Shown piece after piece: positions 18,451 to 23,995 of a stretch of 23,995 nucleotides of DNA. The DNA is from Deltaproteobacteria bacterium (GTDB taxonomy: Bacteria > Desulfobacterota > Desulfobulbia > Desulfobulbales > VMSU01): contig JAJYJA010000016.1 of the NCBI GenBank assembly GCA_021789795.1, positions 1-23,995 of the forward strand, given 5' to 3'. Both the position numbers and the translations under genes were made by a program. How positions within the stretch are numbered: position 1 is the first letter of the stretch; each line of letters begins with the position of its first letter. The notes beneath the pieces were generated by a model. That model ran no database searches, had not been told where the DNA came from, and saw only the letters and a program-made list of their open reading frames with translations.

Positions 18451-19059
18451 ATGAAACAGACCGCGTCCGGCCCATCATCCGGGCCGCCAGACGAGGAGGA
18501 GCGGGATATCCTCTTCGGGGTGATCAACCGCTTCATCGGCTTTTTCAGCCGCGATTCCCAGCGGTTCAGCCAGAATGATCCGCAATCCGAGTACCCCTTC
18601 GTGGCCATGGATACCCGCCAGGCCTACGAGCAGCTCGCCCATGTCCGGCGTCTCTTGGCCGCCGAGGGTCACCCGGAGCCGCCCCGTCTGCTCGACATCG
18701 GCTGCGGCATCGGCAACGTCCTGTTGTTCGCCGAGCTGATGGACTTTGCGGCCTACGGCCTGGAAAAGGACGAGTACCCCTGCGGGATCGCCCGCCGGCT
18801 GCTGGGCCCGGAACTGATAGAACGGGCCGACATCTGGGACTTTGACCGCTACCCCGCCTTCGACGTGATCTACTACTTCCGCCCCTTCCACGACGGCATG
18901 ATCGAGCGCCGCTTCGAGCGCTTCATCGAAGACCAGCTCAAGCCCGGCGGGGTGCTGATCGCCAACCGCAAGATGAGCCGGGAGATCGACACCGACCCGC
19001 GTTTCGTGCGCCTTACCCCCGACCTGCCCATCTGGCGCAAGCTCCTGACCCATGCCTGA
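18451..19059 (+). CDS. class I SAM-dependent methyltransferase-like protein
   Basis: A 202-residue protein. The frame extends upstream to 18403, but that part lies in the glnN terminator hairpin, so ATG 18451 is preferred; no clear ribosome binding site is seen. The SAM-binding motif I, DIGCGIGN, is at residues 82-89, after the strand RLL. A second acidic residue follows at GLEKDE, and the motif IV-like segment FDVIYYFRPFHD fits a Rossmann methyltransferase. LKPGGVLIANR is the usual post-motif strand. The substrate is unknown. The N-terminal 60 residues are helical and acidic. The next gene, arfB-like, starts 8 bases before this stop, so translation is coupled and the pair may act together in translation quality control; that is inference. 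Confidence 0.75.
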   Translation: MKQTASGPSSGPPDEEERDILFGVINRFIGFFSRDSQRFSQNDPQSEYPFVAMDTRQAYEQLAHVRRLLAAEGHPEPPRLLDIGCGIGNVLLFAELMDFAAYGLEKDEYPCGIARRLLGPELIERADIWDFDRYPAFDVIYYFRPFHDGMIERRFERFIEDQLKPGGVLIANRKMSREIDTDPRFVRLTPDLPIWRKLLTHA

Positions 19060-19465
19060 CCACCTCGTCCCGGAAGAGGAGCTTTCCTTCAGCTACTCCC
19101 GCAGCTCCGGCCCGGGCGGGCAGCACGTCAACAAGGTGAGCAGCCGGGTCACCCTGTGGTTTGATCTGGACGCCTCGCCCTCCCTGACCGGCGAGCAGAA
19201 GGCCCTGGTGCGGCAACGGCTGGCAGGACGGATCAACCGTCAGGGCCGGCTGTGGCTGGTGGCCAGGGCCTCGCGCAGCCAGACGATGAACCGGCAGGCG
19301 GCGGTGCAACGTTTTTATGAACTGATCCGCCTGGCCCTGGCAGCGGAGAAGCCCCGCCGCCCGACCAGGGTTCCTGGCACCTCCCGGGCCGCCCGGCTAA
19401 CCGCCAAACGGCATCGCGCCCGCATCAAGCGAGAGGGCCGCGGCAAGGTCGCAGCCGATGAATGA
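19052..19465 (+). CDS. arfB: ArfB/YaeJ-type peptidyl-tRNA hydrolase (ribosome rescue)
   Basis: A 137-residue protein of the class I release-factor superfamily. It carries the GGQ motif at residues 22-24 within SGPGGQHVNKVSSRV, which catalyses hydrolysis of peptidyl-tRNA on stalled ribosomes. It lacks codon-recognition domains. The C-terminal tail is very basic (repeated RR, KR and K), as expected for the tail that enters the empty mRNA channel. Both size and tail match E. coli ArfB/YaeJ. It overlaps the upstream methyltransferase and the downstream SprT-like gene by 8 bases each, so all three are translationally coupled. Confidence 0.92.
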   Translation: MPDHLVPEEELSFSYSRSSGPGGQHVNKVSSRVTLWFDLDASPSLTGEQKALVRQRLAGRINRQGRLWLVARASRSQTMNRQAAVQRFYELIRLALAAEKPRRPTRVPGTSRAARLTAKRHRARIKREGRGKVAADE

Positions 19466-20603
19466 ACCGCCAGGGGACGATTTCCCCCGTCAATACGCCC
19501 GGCAGTGGGCCGCTCAGCTTGTCCGCGAGTTCGAGGGCCTCTGTTTCCAGCACCGGCTGGACCTGCCCGTGCCGGCCATCGAATTTTTCACGGCCGCGCA
19601 TAAGCTGGGCGAGTGGCAGGCGGCGGGCCAGACCCTCCGCCTGAACTGGCGGCTGATCATGGAACGGCCCTGGCCGGTGACCATCAACGTCTTCAAGCAC
19701 GAGATGGCCCACCAGTTATGCGACTACTGGGGATACCCCCAGGTCGGGCATGGGCCGCTGTTTGAGAGGGCCTGCCAGCGCTTGGGGGTGCCGGCCGCCT
19801 ACCGGCGGGCGAGCGGGGATACGCCCGTGCTCTTTGACGACCTGGCGGCGGAGGATGCCACGCTGGGCGAGGGCCGCCGGTTCCTGGCCAAGGTGGAGAA
19901 ACTCCTGGCCCTGGGACGCTCCCCCAACGAACACGAGGCGGCCCTGGCCATGCGCAAGGCCAACGAGCTGATTGCCAGGCACAACCTGAGTCTTGAGGCG
20001 GACGGGGAAGGAGCTGAGCGCCGTTACCGCCGGACGGTGATCGACTGCGGCAGGGGGCGCATCCACGGCTGGCAGCGGGCCATCGGCGGCATCCTGACCA
20101 ATTTTTTCTATGTCGCCCTGGTGATGGCCAACACCTACGATCCCCGGCTTGACGAGCGCCATCGGGCCATCGAACTCTTTGGCCGGGCCGAAAACGTGGC
20201 GGTAGCCGAGTACTGCTTCCATTTTCTGGAACGCGAGCTAGCCCGCCTGTGGCAACTGCGGCGTCAGACCGGACAGGCGAGGGGTCTGGCCGGCAAGAAC
20301 AGCTACTACCTCGGGGTGCTCAACGGCTTCAGGCAGAAGTTGCAGGCCCAGCAACAGACCAGCTCCCTGAAAACCGACGGCCAGCAGGAAATGTCCACCA
20401 GCGCCCTGGTGGTGACCGGGGATCTAGGCCTGCGGGAGTTTATCTCCCAGACCTATCCCCGGGTGCAGAGATACCACGGTGCCGGCAGCCGCATCGACCA
20501 GGCGGCTTACCGGCACGGTGAACAAGACGGCGGCACCCTGGTGCTGCGCCCCGGGGTCGAGCACCGGGCCGGGAATCTAGGCCATCTTCTGCCGGGAAAC
20601 TAA
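19458..20603 (+). CDS. SprT-like metallopeptidase fused to DUF2786
   Basis: A 381-residue protein. The N-terminal part (about 10-115) is SprT-like: KHEMAHQ contains HExxH at residues 81-85, and HGPLF gives a third zinc ligand at His98. SprT-family proteases cleave proteins, including DNA-protein crosslinks in the eukaryotic Spartan branch. The next part (about 141-180), FLAKVEKLLALG through ANELIARHNLSLE, matches DUF2786. The remainder, with a pattern GWQRAIGGILTNFFYV near 203 and GLAGKNSYYLGVLNGF near 275, is the segment that usually follows DUF2786 and is of unknown function. Start ATG overlaps the arfB stop. DUF2786 proteins are known from bacteria and phages, but the SprT fusion and this neighbourhood suggest a role in protein or nucleoprotein quality control; that is inference. 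Confidence 0.75.
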   Translation: MNEPPGDDFPRQYARQWAAQLVREFEGLCFQHRLDLPVPAIEFFTAAHKLGEWQAAGQTLRLNWRLIMERPWPVTINVFKHEMAHQLCDYWGYPQVGHGPLFERACQRLGVPAAYRRASGDTPVLFDDLAAEDATLGEGRRFLAKVEKLLALGRSPNEHEAALAMRKANELIARHNLSLEADGEGAERRYRRTVIDCGRGRIHGWQRAIGGILTNFFYVALVMANTYDPRLDERHRAIELFGRAENVAVAEYCFHFLERELARLWQLRRQTGQARGLAGKNSYYLGVLNGFRQKLQAQQQTSSLKTDGQQEMSTSALVVTGDLGLREFISQTYPRVQRYHGAGSRIDQAAYRHGEQDGGTLVLRPGVEHRAGNLGHLLPGN

Positions 20604-20691
20604 GGCGGCGGACGAAAGTGCAAAACCGGCTCCTCTCCGCCGCCGGGCCGCGATCTTGTCGCCACCACATCCACTTATAAGGAGGAAGCTA

Positions 20692-21144
20692 ATGAAAAAA
20701 TCAATCCTGCCCCTGACCCTCTCCCTTCTGCTTGCCACCGCCGTGCCCGCCGTCTGGGGCGGAGAAGAGATGCCCGGCCTGGAGATGGGCGGCAGCAAGG
20801 GCGTCATGCTCAACCCCGCCTCCCCCCAGGACGGGGTGATGGCCATGGCGCACCTGTACGACATCCAGGCGGCCATGAGCAAGAACGGCCGTCAGGAGAC
20901 CCATCACCTGATGGTCATCTTCACCGACTCCGCCCAGGGCAAGCCCATCACCCAGGGCCTGGCGGCGGTCAAGGTCACCGGGCCCGACGGGGTCAAGGGC
21001 GCGCCGGTGAAGATGATGCCCATGGGCGACGGCTTCGGGGCCGACCTGACCCTGGCCCGCCCAGGGAAGTACGACTTCGAGGTCGGCACCAAGCTTGCGG
21101 ACTCCCGGCGCCGGGTCTTCACCTTCAGCTACCTAAGGAAATAA
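20692..21144 (+). CDS. exported YtkA-like protein
   Basis: A 150-residue protein. ATG 20692 is chosen over an upstream frame start at 20656 because AAGGAGGAA precedes it and the signal peptide begins there. Residues 1-23 are a signal peptide (KK, then a Leu/Ala core, VWG cleavage region). The mature part has a beta-sandwich pattern: THHLMVIFTD, a turn with GKPI, a strand VKVTGPDG, a Met-rich segment (MMPMGDG) and a final AxPGKYDFEV strand. This resembles YtkA-like and FixH-type domains, which sit outside the membrane and often accompany metal handling. The Met and His residues could bind copper, but no copper gene is near. Moderately sure of the fold, not of the role. Confidence 0.6.
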   Translation: MKKSILPLTLSLLLATAVPAVWGGEEMPGLEMGGSKGVMLNPASPQDGVMAMAHLYDIQAAMSKNGRQETHHLMVIFTDSAQGKPITQGLAAVKVTGPDGVKGAPVKMMPMGDGFGADLTLARPGKYDFEVGTKLADSRRRVFTFSYLRK

Positions 21145-21214
21145 CCTCCATGTCTCTTTGCCGCGCGGGCCAAGGCGTAGGCCAACCGTCCCGGCCCGCC
21201 GGGGAGGGCCGCTG

Positions 21215-21904
21215 GTGCTAAAGGGGGAGTGGCGGGCGGCGTTGCTGGCCCCACCAGGGCGGGCGGCGGACGAGGGGCGGCGGGCCGAGGCGCTGCGGCG
21301 TCTGGCCGTCTATCGCCAAAGCCGGCGGCTGTTCGTCTCGCCGGCGGCGGAACTGACCCAGATCAGGATCAACGCCCTGCTGGACGGCAAGGAACTAATC
21401 ATGCCCGGCCCGGGGCTGAAGGAGGGATTTTACCTCGTCAGGCCCTTTTCCGTGCCCTTCCCGAGACTGAAGTTGGCGGTGAGCTTAAAGGGGGTGGCGC
21501 TTTGCGGACGGCTGCTCAGGCATGAGGAGCTGCCCGGCCTGGGGATCGACCTGCTCCTCACCGAGGCCCTGGCCGTTGACGAGCAGGGTGGCCGCCTGGG
21601 GGACGGCAGCGGTTTTTTCGACCTGGCGGCGGCGATATTGAATCAATCCGGGGCCTTGTCCCCTGAGGCCCAGGTTTGGGCCGCCGGGACGCGCCACCGG
21701 CCCCCGGCCCTGCCCCGCGACCCCTGGGACGTGCCGATGCACGGGCTGATCGAGGCGGAAGAGGTGTTGGTCTTCCCGACCGCCGGCGTTATGCCCGGCA
21801 TCTACTGGCAGTACCTGCCAGCGGCCAGGATCAGACGGCTCACCCCCCTGTGGCGGGAGTGGCGGCGATTACAGACTGAGGGCATCACTCCTGGGGCCGG
21901 ATGA
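21215..21904 (+). CDS. 5-formyltetrahydrofolate cyclo-ligase-like protein
   Basis: A 229-residue protein when started at GTG 21215, which has GGGAGGG at good spacing; the frame is open back to TTG 21158, but that segment is Arg/Pro-rich and has no ribosome binding site. The family (MTHFS-like) converts 5-formyl-THF to 5,10-methenyl-THF with ATP. The most telling segment is GGRLGDGSGFFDL (nucleotides 21580-21620), the glycine-rich cyclo-ligase signature. QIRINALLDGKELIMPGPGL and DPWDVP match the branch of the family related to MTHFSD rather than the classical short enzyme. In that branch the catalytic activity is not always shown, so call it cyclo-ligase-like. Its last 20 bases overlap the 3' end of the convergent alcohol dehydrogenase gene. 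Confidence 0.7.
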   Translation: MLKGEWRAALLAPPGRAADEGRRAEALRRLAVYRQSRRLFVSPAAELTQIRINALLDGKELIMPGPGLKEGFYLVRPFSVPFPRLKLAVSLKGVALCGRLLRHEELPGLGIDLLLTEALAVDEQGGRLGDGSGFFDLAAAILNQSGALSPEAQVWAAGTRHRPPALPRDPWDVPMHGLIEAEEVLVFPTAGVMPGIYWQYLPAARIRRLTPLWREWRRLQTEGITPGAG

Positions 21905-22916
21905 TTACCTTGATCGACTCCCCCCCTTGGGCAACCAGGGCGAAGCCCTTGGCCGCCTCGGCCAGGGGCAGACGGTGGGTGATCATCTCCGCGACCCGCA
22001 GCCGGCGGTTGGCGATGAGCGCCAGGGCGGCGGCGCAATCGGCGGGGCCGCCGGCGTAAGTGGTGGTGATGGTCAGATCCCGGCGCCAGAACTGCTCGTT
22101 GACCGAAAGCGGCAGCACCTCTCCCGCCCCGGTGGGGGCAAACAAAAGGATGACCCCTCCCCTGGCCACGGCGCCAAAGGCCTGCTCAAGGGCGGCCCGG
22201 GCGCTGGCGCAGACCACGACCAGATCGGCGCCCCGGCCTTGGTTGTCGGCCATGAACGCCCCCGGCACGTCCCCATCCGCCCGATAGGCGGCGCTGGCCC
22301 CGAAACGGCGGGCCGCTTGCAGCCGGTAGTCGGAGAGGTCGCTCGCGGCAACGAATCCCGCCCCGCTCACCGAGGCCAGATGCACGTGCAGCAGCCCCGA
22401 GATGCCGCTGCCCAAGACCAGGACGCTCATCCCCGGCTTGAGTCCGGCCAGACGCTGACCCCGCAGGACGCAGGCCAGGGGCTCGACGAAGGTGGCGTCG
22501 TCATAGCTCAAGTCGTCGGGAATCCTCCAGGTGCCGCGCTCGACGTTCACCGCCGCCAGCCGTGCGTACTCGCAAAACCCGCCGGGGTCGAAATGGGTGC
22601 CGGAGAGGAGCAGGTCGCAGACCGTCTCGTGGCCGCCCAAGCACTCGGGGCAGGCGAGACAGGGGACGTGATGGGTGGTCGCCACCCGGTCGCCGGGCTT
22701 AAAACCAGTCACGCCCGCGCCCACCGCCGCCACCTCCCCCGCCATCTCGTGGCCCAAGACCAGCGGCGCCTTCCCGGCCCGATACCACTCCATGACATCG
22801 CTGCCGCAGATGCCGCTGGCGTGAATCTTGACCAGCAACTCGCCCGGACCCGCCACCGGACGAGGCAACTCCTCAAGCCGGACATCCCGGTTGTTGTAGT
22901 ACATGGCCACCCGCAT
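21885..22916 (-). CDS. zinc-dependent alcohol dehydrogenase (MDR family)
   Basis: A 343-residue protein. ATG at 22914-22916 is used because AAGGAGGGG precedes it and homology begins there; the frame is open 33 codons further. Domain plan of medium-chain dehydrogenases: GroES-like catalytic domain, then a Rossmann domain. Catalytic zinc residues are Cys37 (GICGSD), His56-Glu57 (GHE) and Glu145 (FVEPLACV). The four structural-zinc cysteines are at 86, 89, 92 and 100. The nucleotide-binding loop LGSGISG is at 168-174, followed by Asp at the end of the next strand (AASDLS), which favours NAD over NADP. The substrate is probably a polyol, sugar alcohol or amino-acid derivative such as threonine, but this cannot be settled. 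It is transcribed against its neighbours. Confidence 0.85.
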   Translation of the reverse strand: MRVAMYYNNRDVRLEELPRPVAGPGELLVKIHASGICGSDVMEWYRAGKAPLVLGHEMAGEVAAVGAGVTGFKPGDRVATTHHVPCLACPECLGGHETVCDLLLSGTHFDPGGFCEYARLAAVNVERGTWRIPDDLSYDDATFVEPLACVLRGQRLAGLKPGMSVLVLGSGISGLLHVHLASVSGAGFVAASDLSDYRLQAARRFGASAAYRADGDVPGAFMADNQGRGADLVVVCASARAALEQAFGAVARGGVILLFAPTGAGEVLPLSVNEQFWRRDLTITTTYAGGPADCAAALALIANRRLRVAEMITHRLPLAEAAKGFALVAQGGESIKVIIRPQE

Positions 22917-22958
22917 TCCACCCCTCCTTGTTCCAAAAATTATCTTGCCCAACCAAGG

Positions 22959-22973
22959 GGATAAAATGTATCC
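22959..22973. promoter_or_regulatory. inverted repeat in the divergent intergenic region
   Basis: GGATA-AAATG-TATCC, a perfect 5-base inverted repeat about 45 bases upstream of the alcohol dehydrogenase start, in the 194-base divergent gap. It may be an operator. Nothing else was recognised in the gap apart from good ribosome binding sites at both ends. Confidence 0.3.
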
Positions 22974-23110
22974 TATGGCCGCCTTAAGCACAAGGCCCAA
23001 TCCCATGGGCACCAAGGCCGGCGGAACAAAGCCGGGGCAAGTTCGAGATCGCCAAGGAACGACAGACCCTACCAGAGGGGGACGGAATGGTCCCCAGCAT
23101 AAGGAGCATC

Positions 23111-23710
23111 ATGGCCCAAATCAAAAGCACGATGGAGATGGTGCTGGCCCGGGCGGATCGGCTGTGCGCCGAGGCGGAGACGGCCAGCAGCGACGACGAC
23201 CTGCGGCGGCGGGGAATGAAGATCGGCGCCGCCCTGATGAACGGCGAGGCGGTTGACCTGGCAGCGGCCATCCGGCAGTGCCCGCCGCCCGCGCTTCCCC
23301 CCCTGGCGCAAGGCCTGCTTGACATCCTGTTCCGCAACCTCGTTTTGCCCCGCGAGGAGGGCCAACCCTGGGAGGCCGCCCTGCACGGGATCGTGGAACT
23401 GGCCAAGGCCCTGCCCCAGGCCGACAAGGCCCAACTCTCCGGCCTGGTGGCCGAGGTGCGCAGCATCTTAAGCCGCTACCTCCAGCACCGCCAGCAGCTC
23501 GAAAAACAACTGGAGGAGGGTTTCGCCCTCCAGACCGCCCAGCTCCAGCAGTCCCTGGCCCAGCAAACCGGGATGAAGATGAAGATAAGCCCCCGGCAGC
23601 ACCCCAAATTCCAAGAGGAGTGGCAACGGGTGCAGGCCCAGTTGAACGATCAATACCTGGCCGCCTTGGACCAGTACAAAGAGGCGATCAGCGGCCTGCT
23701 CGGCCTCTGA
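23111..23710 (+). CDS. uncharacterised helical protein
   Basis: A 199-residue protein. ATG 23111 is preferred (AAGGAG four bases upstream; the protein then begins MAQIKSTMEMVLARADRL). An alternative ATG at 23087 with GAGGGGGACGGA would add 8 residues. The sequence is almost wholly alpha-helical: Leu, Ala, Gln and Glu rich, with a likely coiled coil between about residues 118 and 160 (QQLEKQLEEGFALQTAQLQQ). No signal peptide, membrane segment or catalytic motif is visible. The N-terminal pattern IKSTxEMVxxR recurs, to my memory, in small conserved deltaproteobacterial proteins of unknown function. The 85-residue gene downstream is 25 bases away and probably in the same transcript. Confidence 0.6.
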   Translation: MAQIKSTMEMVLARADRLCAEAETASSDDDLRRRGMKIGAALMNGEAVDLAAAIRQCPPPALPPLAQGLLDILFRNLVLPREEGQPWEAALHGIVELAKALPQADKAQLSGLVAEVRSILSRYLQHRQQLEKQLEEGFALQTAQLQQSLAQQTGMKMKISPRQHPKFQEEWQRVQAQLNDQYLAALDQYKEAISGLLGL

Positions 23711-23735
23711 TCGTCCAAGCGAGAACGTAACGGAA

Positions 23736-23993
23736 ATGGATGTCGAGATCCTCTTGGACTGCGCCGAGGTGCCGCCACAATACCAGGCCCTGGCCCTGCA
23801 AAAATTCCACGAATGGTACGACGAAGGGGCGGAGGTACGCTTCAACAAGCTGCCCTTCAGCTCCCTCTCCCCCCTGCCCGAACCCAACCGCTTCCTGGTG
23901 GACCTGGGCTACGCCGACCTCATCACCGCGCTACGCAACCTGCACGCCAGGGTGCATCGCCTGGGGGTCAAGGTCTTCTTCCACTTCGCCTGA
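23736..23993 (+). CDS. small uncharacterised protein
   Basis: An 85-residue protein ending 2 bases before the window edge. It has no signal peptide or membrane segment. It is rich in acidic and aromatic residues; a Trp-Tyr pair (HEWYDEG) and a C-terminal HRLGVKVFFHFA strand are notable. Only a weak ribosome binding site (ACGGAA) precedes the ATG. It probably belongs with the helical protein upstream. I do not recognise the family. Confidence 0.6.
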   Translation: MDVEILLDCAEVPPQYQALALQKFHEWYDEGAEVRFNKLPFSSLSPLPEPNRFLVDLGYADLITALRNLHARVHRLGVKVFFHFA

Positions 23994-23995
23994 GC

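Overview
The window is about 24 kb of GC-rich, densely coding bacterial chromosome. The base composition, the two-CW-type cysteine module behind a helix-turn-helix domain, the enlarged HolA, the type III glutamine synthetase, the ClpS/ClpA pair and several Cys-anchored lipoproteins together suggest a Gram-negative bacterium, most likely a deltaproteobacterium (Desulfobacterota). That placement is inference; no rRNA or other taxonomic marker is present. No tRNA, rRNA, CRISPR array, transposase, integrase or phage gene was seen. No gene-free stretch exceeds 300 bases; the longest is about 195 bases, near 22917-23110.

Layout. 1-2600: the 5' tip of a leftward gene, a rightward PilZ-like protein, and two leftward genes: an HTH plus cysteine-cluster regulator and an extended SDR epimerase. 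2668-6571: a tight rightward holA-clpS-clpA operon (DNA polymerase III delta subunit, N-degron adaptor, AAA+ unfoldase). 6721-8078: two lipoproteins with very similar 20-residue leaders, each followed by a clear intrinsic terminator. 8110-11631: a ketopantoate-reductase-like gene, metK and ahcY, the last two being two steps of the S-adenosylmethionine cycle. 11644-15364: an exported two-module pentapeptide-repeat protein, a small 4-oxalocrotonate-type tautomerase, NAD-dependent DNA ligase and acylphosphatase. 15432-18426: a zinc-ribbon protein, a DUF4156 lipoprotein and type III glutamine synthetase (glnN) with its own upstream region and terminator. 18451-20603: a translationally overlapping trio of SAM methyltransferase, ArfB-type ribosome-rescue hydrolase and a SprT-like/DUF2786 fusion. 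20692-23993: an exported YtkA-like protein, a 5-formyl-THF cyclo-ligase-like protein overlapping tail-to-tail with a leftward zinc alcohol dehydrogenase, and two uncharacterised rightward genes.

Most of this is housekeeping: replication and repair (holA, ligA), protein quality control (clpSA, arfB, SprT-like), one-carbon and methyl metabolism (metK, ahcY, cyclo-ligase-like) and nitrogen assimilation (glnN). I did not find a clear new multi-gene system. The best candidates for undescribed biology are the methyltransferase/ArfB/SprT-DUF2786 trio, the twin-leader lipoproteins with their structured leader region, the bimodular pentapeptide protein, the insertion in HolA, and the HTH/two-CW regulator with a nearby palindrome.
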